A stretch of 64,000 nt of DNA from Heterodera schachtii (lineage: Eukaryota; Nematoda; Chromadorea; Rhabditida; Heteroderidae): assembly GCA_023374025.1 (NCBI GenBank), contig SIJG01000009.1, positions 93,591 to 157,590 on the forward strand, read 5' to 3'. The stretch's first letter is position 1. Each line of letters opens with the position of its first letter. Below are positions 1 through 10,906 of this stretch, one piece after another. The notes under the pieces were generated by a model. It did no database searches. It saw nothing but the letters and a program-made list of their open reading frames with translations, and was not told where the DNA came from. Made by a program: the position numbers and the translations under genes.

Positions 1-115
1 GCATGTTTTTCCACTAAAACTTTCTATAACTTTTTTCTTGGTCATCTAAATCCAACATTGTTGGTATCATTCGAAAGCTTACGGCTGGTCACTGTTTTTG
101 TTGTTGTTTTGTCCG

Positions 116-1018
116 TCACTCATTTCGCCCTTTTGTGATGCTTTGTCCGGCTTCTTCTTCCGGTGGCGGAGAAAATGGCCTAAATTAAACGCAAATCTCA
201 AAATTGGATATGTATAAAAACAAATCCCCTTTTTATTTATTGCTCACCCAATGCAATTATCGTCACTAGAAAGCAAAAAGAACACATAATTGTTCTCCCA
301 ATTTCCGTCTTTCCAATGAACCGCTGCCGTCTCCCCAATTTTGCATCGCTTCATTATCCAACCGATGCTCCATAAATTTTCGTTTGCTTTGGTCAATGTC
401 AGCTTTTCCTTTGTCCGTTCGTTCACTAATTCAAATGGCACCATTTGCATTGACGTCACATGAACATACAAATGAATGTCGTAACTGACCGAAGAAATGG
501 CATTGGCACGGAGAAATTGCTAAACAATGGGAAAACAAAATTCAGTGATTTGTCGAGATTATGGCCACACCTTCTTGAAATTGTTGACCCAATCAATGTC
601 CGCTTGTTCGTTAAAATCTGCGCAACGCAATCGCTTGGGTTGGCCATCTTTTCGCGGAGAATGCAACCATGTGGACAATGCTTGGCCAGCAGAAATTGTT
701 GCGTTTGGCCCATCAAAATCATCACCAATTGCCTCGGGCAACAGACCAAATGAATCGATTGAAATCAACTGATTCAGATCAGTGAAAATTGACGGCGAAA
801 TGCGACGACGCAAATTTTCCAAATCATCACCACGGGGAAAGCCCTAGTGGCGGATGTTTGCCGAAAAAATTGGCCAAATTTCACGAACAAAAATGTCCCA
901 AATCCGTTGATCATCCGTGGTGTTTGATGATCGAATCGAAAATTGTAAATTGGTGCCTCTTTTGTCGAAAATTTGGTGATTTAAACGAAGAAAAGCGATG
1001 ACGGAGTGATCGATGTAA
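116..1018 (-). pseudogene. F-box-like family (subfamily 1), 5'-truncated copy
   Basis: Remnant of the five-exon F-box-like gene repeated along this window. Recognisable exons are the long middle exon 571-1018 (begins YIDHSVIAFLR), the exon 248-519 (QFLRANAISS to DDNCIG) and the tail exon 116-179 (PFSPPPEEEAGQSITKG, stop at 116-118); donor and acceptor sites match those of the intact copies. The middle exon has an in-frame TAG at 844-846 where the other copies encode Leu or Arg. The F-box-like exon and the 11-nt first exon are missing: similarity ends inside intron 2 near 1063, so the copy is 5'-truncated as well as stopped. It is the last in a row of copies on one strand. The presumed role of intact relatives, substrate-adaptor activity in SCF ubiquitin ligases, is inferred from the F-box-like core only. 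Confidence 0.8.
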
Positions 1019-1548
1019 CTGAAAATGGAATGATGCTTTTATTCCCATAAATCTATGAACTTTATTAGAACGGCGCCCTCTTTTAAAGTGGAGTTTTTGG
1101 TCCAAAAAATTTAGAAAATTTCTAAAGAAATCGCTGGCAATTAGAATTTGCGGGTTCCGCAGCGGATTGGACAAAAAATTTGCCCCCTATGGTTTTTATT
1201 TTTTTACCTAATTAAAAAAGTGCCGACACTTTTTTAAATCCAAAAAAAGTTCATTGAATGATTCAAAAAATAAATGTGATTTCGAAAAAAATGTTCTATT
1301 TCGGGTCCGGGGTTTGGAATGGATTTGTCAAATCCACGATCAGCCAGCGACCCAGAAACCCCCCTCCCCGTACACACAATTTGGCTGAAAAAGAAAACGG
1401 AAAAAAAGCGCAATTCACTTGTTGAAACGAAACAAAAAAAACAGCCACAAAGATCACAATATTCACGATCACTAAACATCATTATCATTAAATACTAATC
1501 ATCATTATAATTATCATCGTCATCATCTGTCGTCATTATTATCATCCA
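1019..1548. other. Intergenic stretch, one solo transposon end
   Basis: No coding exon seen. Positions about 1285-1345 resemble one end of the long-inverted-repeat element family seen complete at 24505-24805 (GGGTCCGGGGTTTGGAAT). 1480-1550 is a degenerate ATC/ATT trinucleotide run just past the stop of the next gene. Confidence 0.5.
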
Positions 1549-3139
1549 TCAGTTCAAAGCCGACTCCGTCTGCTGCTGTTGACCACTCGGACCGGGAATT
1601 GCTTCTGTTGATGCTGCTTGGTCGTCGTCAAGAAAACTAAAAGCCGAAAATTATTGTAATTTCAATTGGAAAAATTCCTCCCTACCAATCGCCGAGAGTG
1701 TATTCGTCGGGAATTGACACAATGATACGGTTGCGCTTGTCACCAATGTCCCACCAATGACCGGGATACTCAAGCCAAACTGTCTCATCGAAAAACCATG
1801 CAATTGCCATCCCCTCCCATTCGGCCCATTTGTCCTCATCCCGCGAAATCGGACAACGGATCAGCAAAAGACGATCATGCCCTCTCCGTTTGTACGTCAA
1901 TTGCTCCCCAGTCTTTTGGTTGTGCCAATGCGAAATGTCCCAATCTAAAAACAAAAAACATTATTTCAAAAAAAAAATTGTGACCAAAAATCCCACCCGT
2001 CACATGTGTCGAATAGATATAATCTGCCCACGACTCGCGAATGACAACGATGAAATTGGCCGGAGAAGAAGCATTGAGAAATGCCTAAAATTGGGGGGAG
2101 AGAAATAGTCAAATGAACATCATTAACAAAGTGAAAAGTGATCAAAACTCACCGTTTTGATTTCATTAATCCGCTTTGGTATCCATTCGTCCAAGTCATT
2201 GGCTTGCAATGAGAGCACTTTGGGCGGCGAAATGCCAGCATCAGACGGCGCCAGAGGGGACGACGAGCACAGCCATTTGATCAGCAACGGTTGGCCATCA
2301 TCAGTAGAAGAAGACGATGAATTGACATGGACACGAGCAGAGGACGGAATGTTGCGCAGAACAAACTCCAAGAGGCGGTCACAATTCGTTTTGATTGACA
2401 AAGTGCCACAGGCGGTGAACAGACGGCCAAAATATTGGAGAAATGCCATCACATTGCGGTCCAAGTAACTGAAAACGGGGGAAGAATGATGCCATAAAAG
2501 AGTGAAGCAACAATTTGAACCAAATTAAAGGAACCGAGACTGAAATGTCGAAGTGCCACCGGGACTCAGTCGTCCAATGCCAATATTTACATCCTATTAG
2601 AACAAAGTTTCTAAACATGATCCACTTAAATTTCCTCTAGCGAATAGCGTTTTCTGAGTGTTTGTACAAGGTTGGACGACTGAGTCTCGGTGGCACTTGG
2701 ATATTTCTTGTCGCCGTGCCCTGAAAATGGTGACCATCGTCCAGCCTCAACTCTACTTTATGACGATCCCATTGAATCCGATCACTTTGTTTGGCATTGG
2801 TTCGGTCGGCACTGGTAACGGTTGACCTCGCGCATCGATGATGTCCATCTCCTTTTTGCCATTCCTCGCCAATTTTGCGCCAAATTCGGATGAAGTCCAA
2901 TGCTCGGCGTCGCGTCTTAAAATGCTCGTCCACATAGAAGTCGAATCGGTCGCTGATCAACGCAATTTGGAGGCCAAGCTGACGAGGGGGCAACAGATCG
3001 AACACACAAAGCCATCCGTCGCCAGAGATGAAGCTGAAAAGCGAATGGATTTGATTTTGAAATAAAGAAAAGCCCTTTTTTAAATTATTTACATTTGCTT
3101 TTCCATTTGTTTATCCGCTTCGTTTGGATTATGCGACAT
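1549..3139 (-). CDS. F-box-like protein, subfamily 2, one frameshift
   Basis: Six exons can be spliced by hand: 3093-3139 (MSHNPNEADKQMEKQ), 2757-3033 (F-box-like, CVFDLLPPRQLGLQIALIS), 2153-2468 (YLDRNVMAFLQYF to NEIKT), 1997-2084 (AFLNASSPANFIVVIRES), 1686-1944 (LLLIRCPISRDEDKW, ends YTLGDW) and 1549-1636 (acidic, Gln-rich tail to the stop). All phases agree except exon 2, which carries one extra base near the T5 run 2851-2860, so the frame breaks between the F-box-like half and the PMPNKVIGFNGI half. That may be a real null mutation or an error in a homopolymer. The third exon lacks the usual middle block (EFPAEDSA-type) and has a Ser-rich stretch instead. Family role: probable SCF-type substrate adaptor (inference). 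It faces the same way as the subfamily-1 copies around it. Confidence 0.65.
2551..2698. repeat. 148-bp inverted-repeat element in an intron
   Basis: Two 27-bp arms, 2551-2577 and 2672-2698, are reverse complements with one mismatch (AAGTGCCACCGGGACTCAGT start). The element lies inside intron 2 of the F-box-like gene at 1549-3139 and would form a hairpin in the pre-mRNA. No target duplication is obvious. Confidence 0.7.
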
Positions 3140-4541
3140 TTTTGTTGCGGTTAACAATTGACGAATTTGAGAGATTAAAATGTATATTGGAGTACTTGAT
3201 TAATTGAAAAGTAAAAAGATTAATTGAAATGGATAAAGTGATCGGATATCGGAGAATGGTGACAAGGAGTGTGAACAGACAGAATGAATTAATGTGTCTG
3301 TTCTATTCCAAAACGGCATTTATATACAAAAAAATGTTAAGGTTTTTGAGCTTTGTACATATTTCGCATTTTTTAGTACAAATATTCATTTTTAACTTTT
3401 AATTTTAAAAAATTACCTAAAAATAATTCAAAAAGATTCTAAAACTTTCATTTTATACTTTTTTAAATAATTTATGGCAATTATGCTTTTTCATGATTTC
3501 TGAAAATTGTCCAAACAAATATAAAAAAAATGTATTATGGAGCTATCGGTACTCTTATAAAATTATTTTTACAGAAATTTTAAATCTATTGAAATTTAGC
3601 CAATTTTTCAAATTCTTTCTCAATTTTTCTTCTTTTTTTTTTTGCCTTTTATGTGCCTATTTCGCGATTTTTTGTGCCTAAAACGAAGCCCTAGCTAGCA
3701 GGAATTATTTGAGATTTTTCCTTAGTTTTTTATTTGTCAAATTTTTGTTTTTCAATATTTTTTTTTCATTTCAGAAATTATTAGAGCTTGACATTTTGAA
3801 AAAAACCTGGGTATTTTTCATTTTATTATTTTGATCTTCTAGTTTTATGTATAAATTTTTGCAAATTATAAATTTAATTATTTTTCGATTTTAAACATTA
3901 TTTTTTACACAAATATTATTTGTCTTCTCATCCTCTTCCTTCCTTCATTTTCACTCAAGTCAAACGAAGCTAAAAAAATATATTATATATTTTTATATTG
4001 AACAAATGCACACAACGCCAAACTATTACGGTAGGCCAACTCATACTGGAACCCGAATCTTACGCATACTGTAAAACGGGGCGTCAGAGTCGTCGGGGTC
4101 ACTTTGGCGCGTGACTTTTGGCACGCCACAAATTTAAAGTGTTGTAACTTTTTCCTTTACAACAAAATAAAGCAATATTAGTACCGATCTATGAGTCGAA
4201 GTGTTGTCTATAAGTCTACAAAATTTCAAAAAATTATATATTAGGCTAAAAAAAGATATTTTGTGCGGCGCCAAAACGGCCAGGAAAATTATCTTTTTGT
4301 GGTTTTTCGGCCATAACGTTTAATTGTTGTCTTGGCTAAGTTTTTTGAAAATTTTCAGGCTAATAGACATTGGCAAGCGCTTTCGTCATACCTAGTTTAT
4401 TTAAATTAGATGACAAATTCAATTGTTATAGCGTTTGATGGCATAATGGACGGCTCCCATAAAATGAAAACCTCAAAAATTTTTGAAATCACCAAAAAAG
4501 CCATTTTGTAATAATAAGTTTTTAATCTACATAAATGATTA
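3140..4541. other. Intergenic, AT-rich, no gene seen
   Basis: Many poly-A/T runs. 4140-4400 resembles the repeat family of 58761-58981 (CAAAATTTC...AGGCTAATAG). No exon with credible splice sites was recognised. Confidence 0.4.
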
Positions 4542-5416
4542 TTACCACATGTTAATTGCCTTCATCAGCATTTCCTTGGTGTCCTGCTGCTGCAGGCCTC
4601 CACCCGTTGTGCCATTCTGCTTCCGCAATTTTTTTATCTCGGCATTCATGCACAACACCTTCTCCGCAAAATGTCCCCCTCAAACGGGAAATGTAAAAAA
4701 TTTTCTATTTTTAATTAATTAATTGCCCATTATTTAATCCTTGAAATTCCGAGTGAATTTCGTTCAGAAAAATTTTGCCAATTTTAAATTTTATAAATAT
4801 CCCACTGTTGACCTCGTAGATAAAAAAAAGGCAAGGTACGGTTCCAATGATTTCTTTGTCTCTTCCGCCAGTGCGTTGTATCTGTTGATCAATTGGTGTA
4901 TCAATTAGTTAATTATCCTAATTAATTGCCCTTTCTTAATCCATTTATTTTATTTCAATTTTGATTATATTTGTAATTTTCTATTTTTTTTCAATTTATT
5001 TTTGTGATTACTACAACTCACTTTTGCAAAATTTCAGCTCCCCTTTTGCGGACCAGTTCCTCATCCAATTCATCGCATTTCAGCGACAATTCCCAAAATT
5101 GAGGGCCTACCTAAACCATTCACTATTCATAAAAAATTCTCTCCACTTTATTTTTGATTGCCGTAAATGCTCTATTTGAAGGCCCAAAAAGGGGCCTTTA
5201 ATTGGAGGGGGCCTTCAAATAGCGTATTTACGGTAATTTTAATCCTTTCAAACGTTACCCATTCAGCAAAAGCCCTGGCATCTGCTGTCATATTCTCCAA
5301 GCATCTCTAAACTTGTAAATTTTATTAATTACCTCCCCTCCCACAGTCCATTTAAATTTTAATTCTTTTACCTTTGCGCGATGCTTTGGCATCATCGCCT
5401 CCACCATGACATCCAT
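4542..5416 (-). CDS. Small coiled-coil protein, unrecognised
   Basis: Too short for simple ORF calling, but five exons join well: 5372-5416 (MDVMVEAMMPKHRAK), 5259-5306 (RCLENMTADARAFAEW), 5022-5110 (VGPQFWELSLKCDELDEELV onwards), 4840-4881 (YNALAEETKKSLE) and 4542-4678 (AEKVLCMNAEIKKLRKQN onwards, stop 4542-4544). Each junction is GT-AG and the first four are in phase. The last junction is one base out at a GGGGG run (4675-4679); only the shifted frame continues the charged heptad-like pattern, so either the base is an error or the copy is damaged. About 120 residues, Glu/Lys/Leu-rich, with no signal peptide or membrane segment. The intron between exons 2 and 3 carries a foldback element (5158-5237). 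I do not recognise the family; a coiled-coil subunit of a larger complex is a guess. Confidence 0.6.
5158..5237. repeat. Short foldback element, ACCGTAAAT family
   Basis: Arms TTGCCGTAAATGCTCTATTT and TTACCGTAAATACGCTATTT (reverse strand) flank a short GGCCC-rich centre. It lies in an intron of the coiled-coil gene. Related elements occur at 11111-11213, 25595-25708 and 42799-42905, with a half copy near 31484. Confidence 0.65.
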
Positions 5417-7001
5417 TTTGATTTCTAAATTTTTAAAAAAGATAAATTTTTATTTAATTTTTAATTCGAAAAACTTTTTTTTTGTTTATTTTTTTGGAAA
5501 TAATTTTTAAAATAGAATTATTATAATAATTCAGCTTTTAAAGTCTTTTTTACCCGTCATCGGCTGTTCATTGTTCGACGCCTTTCTCATGACGCCGCCC
5601 TCAACGACGGCACAAAAAAGGCAAAAATGACGACGGCACACAGAACATTCATTTTTAGAAAAATTGAGATTTTTGGATGCTTTAAATAGTCCTATTAGCA
5701 ATTTCAAAACAATATATCAAGTTTTTAACAAAAATTTGCACGCGACTCCCGAAAAAGTCTATTTTTAAATTTTGTGTAATAATTTCTTAAAAAGCCATAG
5801 ATTTAGAGGCACTAAAAATTACATGCGCCAAATTTACTCATTTACCAAAAAAAAGTTAATTTATAGTGATGCTCGAGTCTAGTCTTGTCTCGAGAAAAGT
5901 CTTGCGTTTTTTAGTTTTGTCTCGAATTTATCGGTCTCGAGCAATCACTATTAATCGGGCATCGGAAGGATTCGGAGGTATCCGTCCACCATTCCCCAAG
6001 TAATTAAATGATTAAATTTATAAATTTATGATGGGTGAATGGCCACAAAAATGGATAGAAAATGATTTGAGGGGACGGGCGAATTGGCGAAAGGGTAGTT
6101 TTGACTAATGAATCACTCATTGAAAAGCCATAGCAAATTCCACAAATTGTTTTTTTACACTTTTTATGCATTTTTTGGGCCGATTAACTGGGAAATGGGA
6201 AATAATTGATGAATTAAAATTATTAATTAATGGATAGTATTGTATTTTTAAAAAAAGCGAAAAATGGTTTAATTTAAATGGTAAAATTTTAATGAAATGG
6301 CGAATTAAGAAATATTTGTTGAAATTTTTTAGCGCCTCTTTTTGGTCTTCCGCCGGGAAAACGAAACACCAATAAAAGGGGACTGAAGACACAAATCTTT
6401 GGCACGTCCTAGGGTTACTGTTGTGCTGAAGAAAGGGCTACGGTACCTTTCTGCGAGAATGACACTGCTGTACAACAGAGAACCGCAGAAGAAAATTTTT
6501 ATGTTTTTAATACAATTTTTGCGACGATACGTTTGCTTCAAAGTTTGACACTTTGTCTGTTTAATTTATGTAAACTTTGTTGGTGGCAATTTGATGGAAT
6601 TGGTGGGAGTAATTTGGATGCTTTTTGAAGAATTTGTCAAATTATTATATGGTCGAGTCTTTTTTTTTGGTTGTGTAAACTGAAAAAAAGCCAGATATAT
6701 TTTATAATTTATTAGATTATTATTTAATAGGCCTCCCACAGTCAAGGAAAAAATATGGATTTCCTATAATTGGATTGCTCTACTAATCACCGGCTTAATT
6801 CAGCAAGTGATCTGCCCCATTCCAGCAGGTGTACAAAATTTGTTGTACTTTTGAAGAGACATTGTAGAACTCTGAAACAAGTACCATTCGATTTGAAAAG
6901 ATGAATATATATGTGGAGACAATTTTCAAAATGGAAATAGGAAATCGCATTCACCGCCCTGAAAATTTATAAAAACAATTTTATTGCGGCCGTTTTTATA
7001 C
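5417..7001. other. Intergenic, repeat fragments only
   Basis: 5868-5951 is an 84-bp inverted repeat with ends TAGTGATGCTCGAG and CTCGAGCAATCACTA. 6730-7000 matches 11912-12180 (GGCCTCCCACAGTC start; GCCCTGAAAATTTATAAAA end), the shared 3' flank of two F-box-like copies. A third copy of the GGCCTCC...AGGAAAAAATATGG part occurs near 63207. No credible gene. Confidence 0.45.
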
Positions 7002-7549
7002 GGGAGGGGAAAGTTTGGGCACCAGAGGGAGGGATTTCAAAAATAAAAATATTTTAATTGTCTATAAATTGCAACCATCTAATTAAAAGCATTTTAAATT
7101 TTAATCAAGTTAGGAATCGAAAGTTTTTTCACGAATATTCACTCAATACTCAAATAAACTCATTACCATTCATTCTATATCAATGTCATACATACCAGAG
7201 AAAGTATTCCGAGGCCCCAAAAATTTTTGGAAATCGGAATTCCGAGGCCTAAAAATTTTTGAGTTTAAATAGAATTAGACGGGTCTCTTGACATTTCGGG
7301 GCGCAACTAAGCCGGATATTCAGGTCTAACTCCAAACAGAAACTAGTACACGTTTAACTCTACGTTTAAACAGCTGTAAGAATAGACGAAATAGTAATAT
7401 TCCAGGTTTCCATACATAAAATTTTAATTTCAAGAAAATATAAACATTTTTTGCACAAGGGTCCTTAAATTGACTAGATTTTAACTATTTAGCTTGTTTT
7501 AGGTATTTTTTTGAAATCTCTCCCTCTGGTGCCCAAACTTCATGTCGCC
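7002..7549. mobile_element. Non-autonomous hAT-like element, 548 bp
   Basis: Flanked by the perfect 8-bp target duplication TTTTATAC (6994-7001 and 7550-7557). Near-terminal inverted repeats share AAGTTTGGGCACCAGAGGGA. The paralogous flanks at 12176-12185 and 21231-21245 show the uninterrupted target (CCGTTTTTATACATCC), which confirms the insertion. The interior is AT-rich with no coding capacity. It sits about 470 bp downstream of the F-box-like gene at 8021-9324. Confidence 0.85.
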
Positions 7550-8020
7550 TTTTATACATCCGATTTATTATTTACCGAAATTGAGAGGTTTTTCTTCATA
7601 AAATACAGTTGATCACTGATGAATTATGATCGCTCATTTGAACATTTCTAGTTACTTAATACTTCTATTAATTGACCAGCACGAGAAATTATCATTTAAA
7701 ATGATTATTTCATAACACAAATTATTAGTTCACATTTTTAGAAATTTAAATCAATTTTTTGTTTTAAAAATAAATTTGTTCCGGATCAGTTACTGACGGA
7801 ATGTCCGGGAGCACCGTGGTACACGGGGCATAAACCTTTGACTTACACTCCCCCCACTCAAGACCCCTCTAAATTAGCAATTTTTTGGAGAAAATCTGTA
7901 GAAGAAGTTGTTTTTTTCCATAAATAACTATGCATTTTATCACTAAATCAATTATGATCGATCATTTGGGAATTAATTAATTTCTTCTGCGGCTTATCAT
8001 TGATTTTGTTGTTTTGTCCG

Positions 8021-9324
8021 TCATTCATTGCCAGCAGAAGACGACGACCCATTTGTGATGCTTTGTCCCGCTTCTTCTTCCACTTCTTCCGGTGGCGGAG
8101 ACAATGGCCTTAATTAAGCGCAAAATCCAAATTCGAATAAAAATCAAATGCTTTTTTTAATTGCTCACCCAATGCAATTAGTGTCACTAAAAAGGCAAAA
8201 GAACACACTGTTACAATTTTTATCTTTCTGAAGCTGAACAGCCACGGTCTCCCCAATTTTGCAACGCTTCATTATCCAATCCTCCAAGTCATTTTCATTT
8301 GCTTTAGCCAATGTCAGATTTTCCTTTGTCCATTCGTTCACCAATTCAAATGGCACCATTGGCATTGACGACACACTAACAGTAAAACGAATTTCGTAAC
8401 TGACGGAAGAAATGGCATTGGCACGGAGAAATTGCTAAACGATGGAAAACAAAAATCAGTGATTTGTCGAAATTATGGCCACACCTCCTTGAAACTGTTG
8501 ATCCAATTGTAGTCCGCTTGTTTGTTGTAACCATCGCAACGCAATCGCTTTGGTTGGCCATCATTTCTCGGAGAGTGCAACCATTTGGAAAGAACTTGGC
8601 CAGCAGTTGAATTTGGCCCATCAAAATAAATCGCAGCGGGCAACAAACGAAATGAATGGATTGAAATCAATTGGTTGAGATCGATGAGAATTGTCGGCGA
8701 AATGAGACGAAGCAAATGGTCCAAATCATCATCATCGTAAAAGCGCAAATGGCGAATGTTTGTCGAAAAAATTGGCCATATTTCACGAACAAAAATGTCC
8801 CAAATTGGCTGGCCATCCATGTTGTGTGAAGAAGGAATCCACAAATGTAAATTGGTGCCTCTTTTATCGAAAATTTGTTGATTTGAACGAAGAAAAGCGA
8901 TGACGGAGTGATCGATGTACCTGAAAATGGAATGAATGCTTTTATTGCAATAGCTCTGATTTTAATTACTGAATCCAAAGTTGATTAAAACGGATTTTGC
9001 TGGGCAACGGACGGTCGTCGGGCAATGGAAATGACACAGAAAACCGTACAGACAGTTTCAGTTCTGGTCCGTTGTATTTGCGACGAATTTCGATCGTTCT
9101 CCAAATTGTCAATTCTCTTTTGCCATCGAAATGTTTGTCCACCAACGCATTGAAACGTGGCGAAAGCAATGCCAATTTGAGGCCGAGTTGGGCATGGTCA
9201 AAAGATGGGAAAATGTCCATCCAAACGTCGTTGCAAATCCAACTGAAATTGTGGGAAAACAGTTTAGTTTAGTAAATTAATGATGAATTTGTGACTTTTT
9301 AAAAATTAATTACCGTCGGTTCAT
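8021..9324 (-). CDS. F-box-like protein, subfamily 1, intact copy
   Basis: Five exons: 9314-9324 (ATGAACCGACG), 8970-9242, 8485-8920, 8169-8434 and 8021-8108. The lengths sum to 1074 nt, an exact multiple of three, giving 357 residues with no internal stop. Exon 2 holds the F-box-like core (WICNDVWMDIFPSFDHAQLG, then LLSPRFNALVDKHF). Exon 3 holds YIDHSVIAFLR, IWDIFVREIWPIF and AGQVLSKWLHSPR. Exon 4 runs from QFLRANAISS to TNCIG. Exon 5 is the acidic tail PLSPPPEEVEEEAGQSITNG. There is no signal peptide or membrane segment, so it is probably cytosolic or nuclear. The family resembles F-box proteins that recruit substrates to SCF ubiquitin ligases; Skp1 binding is not shown here. A TATA-like box lies about 120 bp upstream. 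Its 5' flank is almost identical to that of the copy at 21389-22711. Confidence 0.85.
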
Positions 9325-10379
9325 TTTTGTGGCAATTAGAGCACAATTAGCCGAGTTCCGAATGATGGCGTCGTCACAAAGGGAAGAATAATTGCGTTTG
9401 AAACTTTTATTTTTTTTCAAATGGGAAGCAAAACGAAAAAACAAACATTTTTATAGCCATGAAAAGGGAATTGATGAATGTTTTTGTATCTTTTTGTTGG
9501 TAATCCTTCGGAATTCGAGCAATTAATAGTGTCATATTTTTATGGTCATCCAAAAAATGTAAGGTCATTTAAATGCATAAAAATTGTTCAAACTTAAATT
9601 AATTCACCCGCACTTGATCTGAAAAGATAGCTAGCCCAAAGATTACTCTATTATTCTGTTAAATTTGAAAAAATTTTATCAAGTTTCAGAAAAGGAAGTG
9701 ATGAACGGTAATTAGGGGGATTAACAATTGATTTGCGCGACTGAGTGCTGTGGTAAGGGCAAAAAAGGCAAAAGAATACAATCTTTCTCGCCCGAGGAGA
9801 GTGATCTAATGAATAGAGATCGGATTTTTCAGACCAAAAAATGATGATTAAGCAAGCACTTAATTCAGCATCAAAAAATGCTAAATTCAGCACGAAATCA
9901 GCATGAAAATGGTAAAATCAGCACAAAAAAATCGAAAAAAGCATAAAAATTTGATCATTTTTAGGCAAGAATTTTTATCAGTTAACAATAAATTCTCATT
10001 TTTTTCACACTGAATTTAATATTTTCTTAGCAAAAATTGACATTTCAAATCAGAGGTGAATTTTTCATTTTTATTGCTAAGAGGCGGTGTTTTAGTGAAA
10101 ATTTTACAAAAAATGCCAATTAAGCACAAAAATAAGCACGAAAATGCTAAATTCAGCACCAAAATTACCTGCTCAGCATTAAGCACGAAAATACCAATTT
10201 AAGCAAAAGTCAGCATGAAAAAGTTGGACTTCGAAGCCTCAAACCAAGTTAGAAATGCGTTTTTCATGCTTATTAGCATACCCCAAGTTAGCAAAAAATT
10301 TCAGCAAATGCTGCAAAATCCGGTCTTTAGTAATGAAAATGCACGAGTGAATGATGTAAAAAGCGCAATTAATCGTGAC
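9325..10379. other. Promoter flank and GCTAAATTCAGCAC repeats
   Basis: 9456-9692 is a block almost identical to 22858-23096. 9840-10218 holds interspersed AGCAC/GCTAAATTCAGCAC repeats (AATTAGCACNAAA-like units). No gene was recognised. Confidence 0.5.
9446..9455 (-). promoter_or_regulatory. TATA-like box of F-box-like gene
   Basis: TATAAAAATG on the minus strand, 122 bp before the start codon at 9322-9324. The same box is found at a similar place in the copies at 12.3, 18.5 and 21.4 kb, which supports a shared core promoter. Confidence 0.6.
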
Positions 10380-10906
10380 TGGACAATTGGACAGTGTAAA
10401 ATCGGACAGTTGGACAATCGGACAGTGAGGACAATAGGACAGAGGTGGACAATCGGACAGTGGACAATTCGATAGTAAAATGCATAAAAAAGATAAGAAA
10501 TACCGTCGCCGGAGGGGAAAAATTGTGCCATAATCCACAAGAAGGCATTGTGCGCGAGTAATGGCAAGAAAAAGCGCTTATATTCATCAAATGTGCAACT
10601 GTTGTTTATGAAATGCCAAACCCAAACTAATTTGCAACGAAATAATATTTAGACTGCATTCGCACTTTTTTATTTGCCTGTTTTCCCTTTTTCTTCATAT
10701 GGCACAATCGGTCCCCTCCGGCGACGGCATTTTCTTATCTTTTTTATGCATTTTACTGTCGGATTGTCCACTGTCCGATTGTCCACCTCTGTCCGATTGT
10801 CCTCACTGTCCGATTGTCCAACTGTCCGATTGTCCACTGTCCGATTGTCCTCACTGTCCGATTGTCCAACTGTCCGATTGTCCACTGTCCGATTGTCCGG
10901 GAGCCC
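10380..10906. repeat. Foldback element with minisatellite arms
   Basis: The left arm (10380-10545) contains about six GGACAATCGGACAGT-type units followed by AAAATGCATAAAAAAGATAA and a CGTCGCCGGAGGGG block. The right arm (10697-10906) is its reverse complement with more units (GTCCGATTGTCCACT). The centre is about 150 bp. Open frames here are by-products of the repeat. Confidence 0.8.

Noticed and set aside
5868..5951. Mini hAT-like element with TAGTGATGCTCGAG ends
   Set aside because: Only five of eight flanking bases match, so the target duplication is not convincing; kept only as an inverted repeat in the region note.
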